64,000 nt of DNA from Strigamia acuminata (GCA_949358305.1 OX442314.1:34837608-34901607), one strand, 5' to 3'; positions 50,501 to 63,368 are shown, numbered from the stretch's first letter. The notes: generated by a model not told the origin, from the sequence alone. Numbers and translations: made by a program.

Positions 50501-53500
50501 CTTGCATCTCTCTGATGTTGAAAAGCTTATTGATTTTCGAGTTGTTTTGCAACTGAACTTGCGGAGCTGGCAGCTGAAGTTTCGCCGTGAATTGGGTCGT
50601 TCGAGCAGGAAGGAGACACAACGCAATGTACGCCGCCGAGTCGGTAGGAAGAAGCGCCGAATCAGCCGGGCTACGAAGTCAGCACGCACCTCGGGAGCCG
50701 CGACTGGTCGGGAAGGCCAGTGGACTTGCAGAGTTGTCGAGGCCTAAGCCTGAATGGATTTTCGTTTTCGTGTGTTTTATTTTAATTTAAGTATTTGAAT
50801 AACTTTGTTAAATTATAAGAACGTTTTATTTGCTGTGATATTCTTTGCTTTGAGTGTTGTTGAGTGGCCGTGGCCGACTCTTTCTCGTTTGTTTTAGTTT
50901 GTTTTTTCTCCGGTCTCTTAAAAACAGAGAGTTAGAGCCGAATTGGCGTTAAGTTCCTTGTCGGTGTGAGTAAGTGTTCACACGGCGCGACTGGAAAGGT
51001 CGTACCGGTCAGGGCGAGAAAGAGAGGGGTCAGGGAGTCCTCAGTTCCACTCGGGGTTTTTGTTTTTTTTGGAGGGGAAGTATAAGTGTTCTTGCCATAT
51101 GTGTGGTTTTTTTTTTCTCTCGGTGTTGATTTTGCACGGAACGTGCGAACCCTTTTCTGAGTCAATCGAAACGTTATTTGTCCTGCTAATTAGATAAAGA
51201 TATTGGTTTGTTGTAACAAGTGAAGTTGTGTATTTTGTCTTGTTTTTTCTGTCATGTGTCAGAGTCTTGTCTTATATAAAAGGCTCTTATTTAGTAGTTT
51301 AGTAAGTTCAAGCTTTCAGTTCGTGTTTTAGTGCGGTGGAAGGTTTCCGTTGTTCGTGGGCATTTGGGCGCTAGCTCGAAATCAACGAGACGGTGAAGCC
51401 TGCCGTGTGTCAGGTTCTTTCTCTCTTAAGTTCTCAGCTTTTCGTCTGGTTGAGCCAGTTCAGGTTAAGTGTTAGATATTCGAGGTCCCTTGTTTGGGGC
51501 ATTAGATCTGTTAGTAGGGTGTCGTCATTAATTTTCCTTTATTCAGTTAGAAAAGTTAGTATTGAGTGGGCTTGGTTCTCTATGGCCATGAAGCCTTCGT
51601 GTGAGGTTTGTTTTCAAATAGCACGCCTCGCAAGACTTAGATTTTAGAATGTTATTTAATGTTCGCGTGGGTTTTTTAAGCGTCGCTTGTTAAGCAGGGT
51701 CGTTTAACTACTGAGTTTAGTTCGCCTGGTCTCACAAGCTGGACGAATGGTGCCGGGATTTTGCACGTTCTTGTCGGAAGTGGAGACGTCCTTTCCGGGA
51801 CCAATGTAGCGTTTCCCTTGTCGAGGCTCACAGGGCCTAGTGAGTTTGTACGAATCAATTCGTGTCTGTTTTTGTAAAAGAAAAGTGTCTGATGGGCTTC
51901 TCGCCCTTGGTTCCCGCCGATTAATTTTAGAACGTAAGGTTTCAGCTCACGATAAGAGACGGCGTGGAGAACCAATTAGGGCTCCCTAAGTCTTTTGACT
52001 CCCAAAACAGTTTTTCAGGGAGTTTTGTCTCTTTCTTTATGTGCGAATGCTGCAGCCGGCGAAAGGTTGGCTGGCAGATAGAAATGTATCTTTCCTTCTA
52101 GTTAATAAGTTTTTCAAATAGTTCTGCATAAATCAGTACGCACAGCTGGTCAAAGTTGGTGCGCTTTAATCAATTTGCTTAGCCCTCTGGGTAGTAGTTC
52201 AGGATGCTTTGGGCACGTCTGAATGGGCACAAGTCTTCTTTCTTTTCTTTCTAAACAAATGCAAGTGGTTCACAATTTTAGAGCTCCTGAACTAGGGAAA
52301 GGATACGTCACGATTAGACGAACGTGGGGTATTATGTTCGGGAGTGGATCTGACGCTTTCCTTTTGTTCATTTTGATTGAAGAATTGGATGTTTCTCCTT
52401 TCCCCAACAAAGATCGAGGTGATAACCACGTTATCACTTGGTTTCCTGAATAGTTGAAGGGGTGGCTGCAAAGCAGAGAAAGTTACGCCTTGCTTGGGCG
52501 CAGGGTCCTTTCCGTCGGTTCTAGAACAAGTCGTACTCTTTCATCAACTCCGATTCGGGTTGGACCGCTAGTAACCCTGGAAATCGGCCAGATCACCTTT
52601 GGTTTGCGCGTCACTCTTTGTTGTGGCACGAGCGCAAACGGCTCGTCGCTGACGACCGCTTATAAGCCGTTCGCTTCGGATGGGAGCACACGTGAGCGAC
52701 AAGCTCATTTTGCAATTCTTGTTCGCCTTTGGTGGTTGCTGGGCTCAGCAAGAACGACCATCAAGAAACAGTCCTTTACACCCTAACTCTATAACCATTG
52801 ACATTGTCTTAACTTTAGCTATACTATAAAAGCGTCTCCTCTATTTTTCTTACAATACAATAACTTGGGAAACCCTCTACTGAATAGACTGAGATATCTG
52901 GGTTCTAAGGTCGTCCCAAGTAATTGAGACTGTCCAGGTCTTTTTTGAAAATGAAAGGATTTTGAATCTCTCAATCAACAGGGTTAAGATAGCTTTTTAT
53001 GTGTGCGGGAACGTGGTAGATCTTCCATTCCATATCTTCAGTGGCCTTTGGGTGTTGGTGGAGGCAATGGTCAGCATCGTGACCTAGCCCGATGGCTTTA
53101 CGTGCCTTCTTTGTTTCTTCTTCTGGGGAGGAATTCCTTGCGGATAGGAAATTGGCTGAATGAGTCAGTGGGGATTCCATTTTGAAAATTTTGGTACACA
53201 GCTCGAAACGCTGACACATCTGCATTCCGCCATGCGATGCACTCGCACATGGCACGAGTGAAGTTTAACGTTTAGTATTTCTGATTTCTTGATTAATAAA
53301 GACGGGCCTGGGAGAGGGTTTTGGACGGGACTTGGTGGAGGACTTGGCGGGTGAGGGGTTGTCGTGAGACGCATTTCGTTTTTCTTCAGCGAAGTGCACG
53401 TCGCCCGGAAACGGAGTGGGTTTCCGTGACTTTTTCCCTGCATAGTTTTACTTCCTTCTCTTGTTCTTCCGCCTTCCCAGGTGTCTCTCTTCTCTTTCAT

Positions 53501-55000
53501 ATAATGTCTTTCTCTCTCTAGTTATCGAGCATCCTTCAGCGGATGTGGTGAAGGTCTTAAGTAGATCGTTAATTGTTCTAATGTTTTAAATGTTTTGCGA
53601 CCTGCCAGTGGGTTTAGGAAATAGAGAGTGTGGTTACTGTCGGGGACTATAACTCAGTACCGCCGACCCGCAACGTCCACTGGTCGGGTTCTTGTTTAGT
53701 TATTTGTATCTTAAAAATGGCCGTGCATCGTGAGTGCGTCTATTTCTGGTCCTTACACACCCGGAGTTGTAGAGGGCACACACGGCTGGGTGATTTAAAT
53801 GTTTTTTCAGTTTCCTGTCTGTTATGTTAGCTGGTTCTGAGCGCAGGAAAAGGGTGGAGTTTCTATGACTTCTCCTTATTCTGAAGGTCGGAGAGTCTTC
53901 TTGGAACCTTCTGTAGGTTAATTCTAAAAGTTAATTAAAAAAAAAAAAAAGGAAAAGGGGGGCGATGTCTTTGTAACTATGGGACGTTGCTCGCAGTCAG
54001 GTCTTTTTTTTGCGATTTCTTGTTGGAACTGTCTGGGTTTCGTTTGTTTCAAACGGTTTGTCGAGATCGACGGGGTGTAGAGAGTCGAGTTCGGGATAAG
54101 TTTGTTTTCTTTGTTCTTGTCTCTTTTTTTTTCTGCCGCGGAACGCTGTTGCGAGCGCAGCAGTGAGTGTTTTTAGCGGTTTTGTCTTACGCAAATCACA
54201 GGAGTTTGATTTATATAGTTTGTATGGTTTGTTGACGTTTAAGATTCTTTCGGGTAAATTGAGAATTGTTGTGGTCGTAGTTCCGGTTCGTTGGCAGGGA
54301 TGCGGGAAGCGGACAGTTGGTTTGCCTGCTTTGCCAGAGTTCGGAGGGTTTTCGGTTTCGTTTTAGTATCTTCGAAGTTCGTTTATCGATGACCAAAGTA
54401 CTTGGTTTTTTGGTTGTTATTCGTGGCGGTTCTTCGAGTTTTTATTTCTCTTTGTGTTATTCTAGCGTCAAGTTGCTAGTGTAGTTCGTGGTTTTTATTT
54501 CCGTGTACGCGTATCGGTTCGGGTCGTTGCCCGGGCAACCGTCGTTTGTGTTTGGTATTGAGATATTAAGCCTAATCAGGGAAACATGTTCGTTTGGGGG
54601 ATTTCGACGGTTTTAATGCAGGTTTCTGGGTCACGAGGGTTTCAGGGGATTAAACTGTGATTATTTATGTTTTTTCCTGTATCTTTTTGGGGGTTTTTGA
54701 GTTGTTTTAACCCGCTTGTGGGTTAAGTGTAATTCGCGCCTCGCTCGCAAGAGGACGCCGAAAATTCTTTTGTACAATTCACATTTACGTGCTTTGTTAG
54801 AGCACGAGCTGTATCGTTGTTGTTTTGGCTTTGAGCCAGTCTTTTCATGTTATTTGATTAAAATGGAGCTCAGGTTTTTTGCTCTCGATCATTTTGATTA
54901 GGCCTAGCCTATTTATTTCGTTCACGTCAGCTCGCGACAGGCCCGCACTTGTCCGCGTCAAAAATGGTTTGAAGTGAGCCACGAATGCCCTCAAATCGTA
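50501..55000 (+). other. 4.5-kb gene-free stretch, strongly G+T-rich on the plus strand
   Basis: No frame longer than about 110 codons occurs, and none looks conserved. The plus strand is visibly G+T-rich over kilobases (for example 51240-51420 and 54120-54540), a strand bias uncommon elsewhere in the window. The first ORF (50502-50747, basic, RRVGRKKRRISRATKSARTS) is probably fortuitous. A core-promoter-like TATATAAAAG is at 51273. It may be a long non-coding transcription unit or the LTR/leader of an unusual element. I cannot decide which. Confidence 0.4.
51273..51320 (+). promoter_or_regulatory. Possible core promoter (TATATAAAAG with downstream TTCAGT)
   Basis: TATATAAAAG at 51273-51282 is followed by TTTAGTAAG (about 51297) and TTCAGTTCG (about 51315), either of which could be an initiator. 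The second is about 43 bp from the TATA box, longer than typical. It lies in the middle of the G+T-rich tract. Confidence 0.3.
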
Positions 55001-56413
55001 GATGGTATGCACTAGGGACCACGAAATAAGCCGATTCGAAATGACTTATCCTCTCCAACTCTCAGAATACTCTCTTTTATTGACAATGTAACCCCTTACA
55101 AAGGTGGCAAAGATCTCTTTTCTTGAGCACTATCTTCTCTACTCTTAGTGGGTTTGATGTTTTTGTGATACAGGTATACTGTTTCTTTCTCGATGAAACT
55201 CAACAGAATCCATTCCTTAGTTGATGAATTTTCCCTAGCTCTTGAAGTTGTTCGGAATCAATAATATCAAAGTAAATTTGCTTTGGTTCTGACCAATACC
55301 GTCTCTATCTCTCTCTGTTTACAAACTACGTCACTGAAAAATATCTTTCCTCTTGGTCGGTTAGAAATCCCATCTACTATATTAACGTCTGCCTTCAGAT
55401 ACAACTCAGAAATAGCAAGATACAGCAGATGATCTGCCTTTCCGCGTTATTAACTATCCCCCTCTCTTAGAATCATAAGGTCTTTTTGAGGTCGGTCAAG
55501 TCAAATCGTTGACAAACGACCGGTAATGCGAGTCAGCGCAATTCTAGACCGTTGCTTTTAGAAGTCTTTACCAAAGTCGCCCCCATTTAGCAAGTTGTTA
55601 GTGATGCTTGTATATTTCAACCAATCGATCCACTATCCAGAGAGCTGGGTCGAGTAAGCTCTCCGCCCCTGGGTCAGCGGGTCTGCACTCTCACTGTCTT
55701 TGAGCTCGGGTTGAGGTCTGCGGATCTCCCCCTCCCAAACTCAACTTATGAGCTTTCCTACTTGAAAATACAACACAATCCACGACATCACTGCTTTTTT
55801 GCTCCGTCTCAAAGTATTGACAGTGGACCGTGTTTCATCAAGTTTCACCAAGCTTTCCTTGTGCAACTCCGTGCAAAGCAAGCTAATTAGCGTAGATCAA
55901 CCGCCGTTGATTTCCGCATCGAAGTAGAAGTTCCCGATCGCCATGAACCATCACCATCGTTGACGCACGAACGTTAGCCATCGCCATCGTAAGCCGAACA
56001 GACGCCTGCCCGACGTGAACCACCATCTTCGAGCCATCGTACGGCGAGTAGAAGAACTCGCGAGAACCATCGTCGTTCACCCGACCATCGTTCGTGAGTT
56101 TCCAGAAGACGTAGTCTTCAAGCAACTTCGAGTTGTTAAGCGCCATTACGACGCTTCGCGCGTGCAAGAGCCGTTGCGCGCCATTTCCATTGTTTTCCGC
56201 ATATTATCGCATTTATTCTCATTTATTCTATCGCAACATTGTATAAAACCGTAATAAACATTGTGTGCTTTTTATTGATAAAAACTTGTGTCTTTCTTGT
56301 AATAAATTAACCCTAGATAATTTAGGCCGCTGATATAAGTCCTTCGTGGCATTCAACTGCAGTATTCGAGCATATTTATTAGTAATTTGTTCGAAATAAC
56401 CCGGATCGCAGCA
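55001..56413 (+). repeat. Probable Gypsy-type LTR (right edge defined only)
   Basis: It ends ...CGCAGCA, two bases before a primer binding site, exactly the spacing seen in element 2. Inside are TATAAAA (about 56243), AATAAA signals (about 56253 and 56302) and a cluster of ccatcg motifs (55940-56100). The left edge is not determined. The composition switches from G+T-rich to T+C-rich near 55000-55050, which may mark it. Confidence 0.5.
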
Positions 56414-56415
56414 CG

Positions 56416-56433
56416 TGGGGGCCCGTCCGGGAT
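56416..56433 (+). promoter_or_regulatory. tRNA-Pro-like primer binding site, 18 nt
   Basis: TGGGGGCCCGTCCGGGAT equals the proline-tRNA primer site known from murine retroviruses except at one position. It follows an LTR-like end by 2 nt. No gag/pol follows; within about 300 bp the sequence becomes unrelated, so only the 5' edge of an element remains. Confidence 0.7.
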
Positions 56434-56782
56434 AGTTTTTGTATATATTTTGTCAGTTAAAATTTCCTGCCATTTTTTTATCTTGCTGCAGAATATTGTC
56501 ATATCGACATACTCTTTTCTGCGAACAAAACCGTCCGATCTTTATTTACAGTTGAGGAACCCGGTGTGCATCTCTCTTGCGATTTTAAAACACGCGGTTG
56601 TATGCGACACTAGCAACGCGTCTAACGCGGTGTCAGAACCGTCAACCGTAGCGAAGCAAAACGAGACAAAGCGACACATTAACTTTCCAGCATCGCATCG
56701 CGACTCGCCAATTTACCGTAAGTAAATAGTCGATTGTTCGCGGAGCGAATTGGGCCGAATTGAATCAATCTCTCTCTTGTTG

Positions 56783-57290
56783 TCAGTTCCTCCTCTTTCG
56801 CAACACTGCGAAATGAGCCATCTCATATAGTTCTTGGTTTTCTAATTCTCTCCACTTTGACACTCTTAGTAGCAGAAGTTGTTTTCTTAACTTTGCATAG
56901 TCCACAGTTGGCTCCCTAGACCTTTTTCTTTGGTCCTCGTCCATGCTGTACTTTGATTTGAATATACTAGACTTAGAAAAACCATTGTGATGCATAGTTG
57001 TCAGTTCTTGTTCCTCCTTTTTGACAGGTAATAACTCTAGGAACCATTGAACACTGGAAACGTTGAAATCCGAAACAATATTTCTTTTATATATAATCTC
57101 AATCCAGTTGAAATAGTGCTTCCCCGGTACATGTCGCCTGTAAGTACTGGAACTTCTCAACCTCAACAGATTAGCTTCTTGGTTGTCCAGTCTGGCTGTC
57201 GAGTCCTCCTAGAAAGTCCCTCTTCATTAGAAAAGCTCCATGGCACACGGGTAGGCTTTCCCGAGGTACCCAGTGTCTAGCTCCACTCTT
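56783..57290 (-). pseudogene. Unidentified minus-strand coding-like blocks
   Basis: A minus-strand frame 57166-56783 is basic and charged (SMDEDQRKRSREPTVDYAKL, KWRELENQELYEMAHFAVLR). Just upstream on that strand another frame reads SGSDRDREVAVPSDNEDLYE and LDTGYLGKAYPCAMELF. They look non-random but match nothing I know. Frames change between them, so this is a relic or an unrecognised spliced gene. Confidence 0.3.
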
Positions 57291-57409
57291 TCATAAAGAT
57301 CTTCATTGTCTGATGGTACTGCTACTTCTCTATCTCTGTCAGATCCGGATTGGTTTCCCGTGAGTGAATCGATTCCATTTTGACACGACTTTCCTTTTTC
57401 TTATCAGAA

Positions 57410-57740
57410 AATAGCAATCATTTCCATCCATACAATTTACACTGCCACAAAGAACATCATGGGACTGATTTCAATACTCGAGCAGAGTATTGCAACTGGT
57501 TCCTAACCCAAACTGATGAACTGTTTCCTCGAAAAGTCTTGTGGTCAGATGAGGCCCAATTCCTATGCAACCTATGTCAACAGACACAACCTCCATTATT
57601 GGACTTCAGAAAATCCTCGATGGTTACGCCAAGTAGCACACCAAGTAAATTGGCGCTGTAATGTGTGGTTTGGAATCTACAACGGAGAAGTCATTGGTCC
57701 TTTGTTCAGTCATTGGTCCTTTGTTCGTATATGACCCAAA
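57410..57740 (+). pseudogene. Mariner/Tc-like transposase fragment, frame-broken
   Basis: Frame 57380-57661 has RAEYCNWFLTQTDELFPRK and VLWSDEAQFL (first catalytic Asp). The next frame, 57516-57734, has NRHNLHYWTSENPRWLRQV and NVWFGIYNGEVIGPLF. Together these are the central part of insect mariner/Tc-type transposases of the SDEA-F / NRHN-YW type. A one-base change between 57570 and 57600 splits them. No third catalytic residue follows; 57785 onward (ccaccctgta) may be the element end. Confidence 0.78.
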
Positions 57741-60280
57741 TATAAATTCAGGGAATATTCTTCTCTTCTGAAATATTGTTGGGGGAACGGAATTTTTTTC
57801 CACCCTGTATACCTTGTTTATTTTCTACTCACTGCTGGCCTTTTTCATGATCCAAACCTCAACATAGTAGCAGAGAGATGGAGAACCTTGTCTAAAGTTG
57901 GATTCTACATCATTTGAGCCAATTTTTGTGAGTTTTCACATGATTTCAACATTTTCCACTGGTTGCTAAAGAAAACAGCTGTTCTGATCGATCACTCACT
58001 CATGGAGTAATGACCGCCTCCAATTCTCGCTCATGCTGCTACATCGTCGATGATGCGTTTTTCACGAGTATTGGGTCGTTTTTCCGCCGTTTTCAGCGGT
58101 GCTGAGTTTTCCCGGATGTCTGCGACCATCACCAGTGCATTTTGGGCGCCTCCAGTTGTTTTAAGCCAGGATTTGAGTCATCTTATGCCTGTTTGCCATC
58201 TGCTTGTGCGCATCACGTGTTCACGACAGTGTATTTGTACTCTTATGGTGGATTTGTGTGTTTATTTTGTGGCATTTCCTACTTGCCCAGTGATTTTCCT
58301 GGGTTGTGAGTATTGTTTTCAAGATTTAAAATTTTTAATTTTTAATTATTTCAGAATAACACAGGCGCATTAATAAGTGCGTGGAGAATTTAAAAAACAA
58401 AAAAAAAATTGTTGTTAAAAAAACTTGACTTGTATGTATGTTCAAAGTAATATTCCTACCCACTGTTTTCAAAAAGAAAAAAATATATATATATATTTTC
58501 TAACCCACATTTATAAAATTAAAATTTGGCGGCCGACGATTTCTACGAAATGCTTGCTTACAAATTATTACACTTCGGCTTGCCAATCAAAAGACGATGT
58601 GGTGCCAACAGCAAGTACAGAAAATAAGTGAAATAGATTTTATTTATTTATTTATTCATTCATTCTCGTTTTAGGCGCACATGGACTTGCCAGGGGATGA
58701 ACGAGTACTCAGGCATGTGTTTTTCGTTTGGCTGTTCGTGGTTAAGTTACCATTGTGGACACTTCAACTCTTGCCACACCTTTATGGATCCGGCCAAAGA
58801 GGCCCACTCGGAGAAACCATCAAAGTTTGAAGCTGAACGCCCAACATCGCCACCACACTGTGTGCCCATTCTGTGGTAGCCAAGCTCAAGCTGGAACATG
58901 ACTTGAAAGACGAAGCACTGCCAAGAAAGTGGATGGTTAAACCAATCGTTACCAACCCCTCAAGTCTCATCATTCCCCATGCTGTGTAAAAAGCCCTTGA
59001 GACACCGGTTCCAAGTTACACCAGGCCATCAGACCCAGAACATGTTTCTGAAAATTTTTAAATGCCCAGTTGGATACAGGAGAAACCGTCCACCGCTGCA
59101 GCATGGATGAACACCTACGAAAGTTCATATGACCCTTATCTGTCTTCCTGTACGATACCAGCGTGAAAATCTTTATTGTAGTGTCATTTAAATTACTTGC
59201 AAGTCTCAGTGCGGTGTATTTTTTGTTTACTTTTTTATTATTATTATTTTTTTACACGTTATTCTTGTAGACGAAGGTTGGCTGTATTTGCAAATGTGAT
59301 TTGAATATAAAATGTGCACCATCGTTATCTTTAGAGACCAGCACGGGGGTAAAGTCATGCGGCATATCATTTTTGGATGGTGGCAAGAATACCTGACCTA
59401 GAATGGCAGTTAGTCCCTCCAGAGTCGACTGGGGAGTTCATGAAATGAGAGTCGATATGCACACAAGTCATAGACAGAGGTAAAAACTTAAGCCAACGGC
59501 TGTTGCTGCGCCACTGTTGTTAACAAGTGGTGGCACCTCTTACAATTACAATACTGTGTAAATTTACAACAGGATTACTGGAAACTACTGAGATTCTTGA
59601 TAAATGAGAGAGTGAACTAGAAAGATGAGGTATTTATTTGCCTCTTTGCAATCTGTGTGTAACCTGCTTATTTCAATGCTAATTAATGTTCATAATTCAT
59701 AATTCACTATTCATTACGTCACCGATGCAGCCGCTTTGATCTCCTTTTTCCCACTGACCACAGGGGCTTATGCCCTTGCCCGAGCTGAACTAGCAAGAAG
59801 CTATGGCGCACAAGATACGCAACGAGTTGCACCGATCAAATCGGTCAGGAATGCAAAGTCAGTAAAGGACTTCATAACCGGATCCACGATCAAATATTTC
59901 AAGCTGTTCTCTCCCCTTCTATAAATGTGCAAAAAATCAAGCCACAAAACAAGAATGCAACCATAGAATACACCACGAAGGAAGACCTCTATGCCCTTCT
60001 TTGCAATGTGCCCTTGTCAAAAACAAGTGATTTCTTGCAGACTGTGCCATGGGGAAAATTTGCAGTGAGGAAAATTAACCTTTCAATGATAATGTGAATA
60101 TAAAACCAAATCAAAACCAGAGAGCCAAGATAGTAGATAAAAATTATCATTTCACACAAATGGCCAAATAAGAACAGAGATGAAGAAAAAAAGTTGTAGG
60201 GATGTACAAATTGATTCAATAACCACTAACAACACCACCTGCACAAATATTTCAGGAATCGTCTGAAGAAAATATTGGAT
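57741..60280. other. Decayed sequence with unrecognised coding-like patches
   Basis: Patches include 58529-58626 (ADDFYEMLAYKLLHFGLPIK), 58850-58985 (LKLEHDLKDEALPRKWMVK, IVTNPSSLIIPHAV) and 59885-60095 (NATIEYTTKEDLYALLC, FLQTVPWGKFAVRK). They are broken by stops and frame changes and match no family I know. A longer ORF at 58050-58373 is Ser/Phe/Cys-rich and probably fortuitous. No intact gene is supported. Confidence 0.3.
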
Positions 60281-60288
60281 AAAGTAGA

Positions 60289-60460
60289 TGCCACATTCAT
60301 GTAAAAATGTGGTATAAAACCATGTAAATGCCACAATCATGTAGGATTGCAGGCTTAGAATACAAATCAATGTAAATGCCACAATCATAGGAGCAATGCA
60401 GGCTTACAATACAAATAAATGTAAATGCTACGTTAGGAATGCGGGCTTACAATACAAAAT
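60289..60460. repeat. Imperfect ~50-bp tandem repeat, about three copies
   Basis: The unit gtaaatgccacaatcat...gcaggcttacaatacaaa repeats about three times with 5-10 differences per unit. Flanking sequence to 60980 holds no gene. Confidence 0.75.
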
Positions 60461-60983
60461 ATACCAACCGCAAAATATATATTTTTTTAAATTGAAAGCA
60501 GGACAAATCGCAGGCAGCTGCATTTGACCAGAGCTCTCTTTTGGTTCCACTGAGACTAGGTCAAGTCGTCAGTTTCTCCAGGGGTGACCGCGTGGAGGTA
60601 GAGAGTTGGATTTTACACCCCCTAATTTACTATTTACCATTGAATTTGTTCGCTCAGTAATCGCCAGCAATAATACTACCAATTATTGCGTGTATGAAAA
60701 ATATATACCGTAAATAAAATTTTAAAAAAATATAAAAAAAAAAACATAAAAAAGTAAAGAAAAGTTAGAAATTTCGCACAGTATGAGTAATTCCCTCTCA
60801 CCATTTCCAAATCGAACAATTTTCCTGCTTTTTGACTTACATTAGTTGATATGACCACTCCCTTGAAATACGACGCACGGATGGAATGAAATGTTCGATC
60901 ACAAAAAGGTACCAGTCGCCAAATTCGAAATAAGTAGTGAAATAAACCTGACGCAATGCTAAAAAAAACATACTTCGGTACAT

Positions 60984-61425
60984 TATATTGAAAAATTACC
61001 CATCTGAGGACAAAAATTAATCGAAATAAAACCATAAACCATGATCAGCAACGACGAAGCGGACTCACAATCCGACCGACGCCTTCCCATTGTGAGAACA
61101 AAAGTACGGGGTTCACACGAGGAAAAACACAATATCCGATCAAAATAGAACAAATCCTAAGTGTCTTTTCTCGTGTGCATCCTCATTTAAAAACAATTTT
61201 CGTTTTTAATTTTGTCTCTGAATACACTAAGCATGAAGCATTAGATTGAAAAATCACCCACCTGAGGACACGATTCAACGAAATAAGTCACCATCGGCAG
61301 CAAAGTTGCGCACTGGTAAACCAATGCGCTTCCATTGTGAGAATTTAATCACATAGTACGGGGTTCACAAAGTTAAAATCACTGAATCCACTCAAAGTAG
61401 AACAAATCTTTCGTCTTTGCTCTTG
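60984..61425. repeat. Direct duplication (~190 bp units, 260-bp period)
   Basis: Two copies share gaaaaatyacccayctgagg, cttcccattgtgagaa/cttccattgtgagaat, agtacggggttcaca and agtagaacaaatc in the same order: one at 60984-61175, one at 61243-61425. The second has a tgcgcactggtaaaccaatg segment like a tRNA D-arm about 45 bp before ggggttcacaa, reminiscent of A and B boxes. A tRNA-derived SINE is possible but not shown. Confidence 0.55.
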
Positions 61426-61429
61426 TTCT

Positions 61430-63240
61430 GAATCAGGAATTACAAATTTCAGTATGATTTATAAATAGATAACTAATTAACTATAGATTTTCATTTTACG
61501 TGATTATTATCAAGAAGGGAGAAGGCGGGGTAAAAAACAGGCCTGATTAAATATGACGTAGTGACAGTTCAGACCACTCGATGGCGCTTCGGAATTATTT
61601 AAAATTTCATGAATGACTGAATCTGGTTAAACCTTTTGAACAAAAAAAGAAATGAATAATGAAATAACGAAAACTTTAAAAAAAAATTAACTTCTGCACG
61701 TATAAATTTTATTGAAGACGGAAAAGGAAACACTTTTAAAATTTAGGTGTTTAGCATCACACATGATATATAATTAATCTAAAACAATTCATCCAAAAAA
61801 TAACTACTGTAAATCTTCTCTAATAGTGTGCAAGTGTTTTAATTCCCCGCGCACAATAACAAAACGACATTTTTTTTTTTGATAAAAAAAATCGAAGTCC
61901 TGGTTTGAAAAGCGCTGCATTAGTTTGTTTTCCGGTGTACAGATGGCGCCACGCTTTCTCCATATTCATCTACATTCTACACGCAGTGAAAGCCCTTCAA
62001 TCGGGACATTGAAATGCGGGCAAGGACAGCCCGAAGAACTTGTATGAAACTAGGTTACCAAACTCGCCACCAGATGAAATAAATCCCAAACAACAACAAA
62101 ATCATTTTCGTGCTTGGATTAACTCAATAAATGAATAAAATAAAAAATAAAACATTTTTTCGCCCCTTTTTGTTACCCGCCATCTTTAATGCTAATAATG
62201 TCCTACTCCAGGTAGTCCGGGTCAATAAACTCACCAAAACATTTTATACAAAAAATAAATGTCCCACCCCCAGCTGCACTGCCACCCCTGACCTCGTGAC
62301 ACAATTGAGTAAATGTAACTGGTAATGAACTCGAGTTCCGGTTGGGATGAATGAAACCAGGGCTAAATAAAAAAAAAAAAAAAACCATTCGTCGAAAGAA
62401 ACAAATCTATTCCCACCCACATTTTCATTCCGCCTTGTTTCCATCAACACATAACAATCCCTAATTGTTTTGACACTAATTTCGACCGATTTCAAGGTCA
62501 AAATGGCGGCAACAACCATTTAGATGTCATTAGCGAATAAAGAAAACCCGGAAGCAACGAATTATGCTGCGTGAGAATAAAAATAAAATTTATAATTCCT
62601 CGTCGGAAGTGAGAGAAAAAAAGGAAAAAAAAAGAACTAGAGGAGAGAAACATTTATCTCGTCAATTAATTAATTAATCTAGATACAAAATATAAACATT
62701 TTACCACGTTTACATGTACTCAGAAATCTAGAAAACTGAAAATCCGAATATTACTTTGTCGTAAAACTAAATTCCAGTTGTACGAAGTAGATTTTTTGTT
62801 ATTGGCGATTTATGCATTTATTTCTGATTTTTCGGAAAATATGCATTTACAGCCAATTTTGGCTTTTTATTGAATAAAAATAATTCCTATGCATTTATGC
62901 ATTTATCCGGGTCTTAGTTATCGTCAAACTCCGTCGTATTTTACCGGTTGATCCCGATAAACCGAAATGATCAAACACACATCTTTAAATCCTTTATTAT
63001 TGTTTACATTTTACGAAAATGCAATTACAAACAATTAGCACGCAAAATGAATATAAAACAGAGTCCTAAAATCTGCACCACTTATTTAATTATCTGAAAG
63101 TTATAACTTAGCGTCTTTATTCCGCACTGAAAACTCCACATCTCCATAACGCAAGCAACAAATACATATTGATGTCTAATGATGAGTCTTCAGGGGGCGT
63201 TAGAAGGAACCCAAGTGATATGACCTGAGGAAAAGAGAGC
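61430..63240. other. AT-rich intergenic region
   Basis: Poly-A and poly-T runs (61867, 62370), short repeats such as ttaattaattaa (62665) and tatgcatttatt (62810-62895), and a few ORFs under 95 codons without family features. I see no gene or bounded element. Confidence 0.55.
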
Positions 63241-63268
63241 GCACGTATAGCATGTGGGTTAGACCACA

Positions 63269-63307
63269 TATAAATGTCTCGAACGGAACCAGGTGACCGA
63301 TTCAGTC
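63269..63307 (+). promoter_or_regulatory. TATA box and TCAGT initiator
   Basis: TATAAAT at 63269-63275 and TTCAGTC at 63301-63307. The A of the initiator lies 35 bp from the first T of the TATA box. TCAGT is the arthropod-type initiator. The first ATG of the next gene is 65 bp downstream, so this is probably its promoter. Confidence 0.6.
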
Positions 63308-63368
63308 CATGCGATTCCCCAGCACAGCACACCGCACTCGAGATGCTGCAGCTGACAACGTGAGCATC

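Noticed and set aside
50502-50747. Basic 81-codon ORF
   Set aside because: Low-complexity Arg/Ser content in a G-rich stretch, no family match, and the surroundings have no other gene features.
58050-58373. 107-codon ORF starting MMRFSRVLGRF
   Set aside because: No recognisable domain, Cys/Phe/Ser-rich composition typical of chance frames, and no splice or promoter context.
61300-61370. Complete tRNA gene
   Set aside because: A D-arm-like and a T-loop-like motif are present, but I find no acceptor stem pairing or proper anticodon loop.
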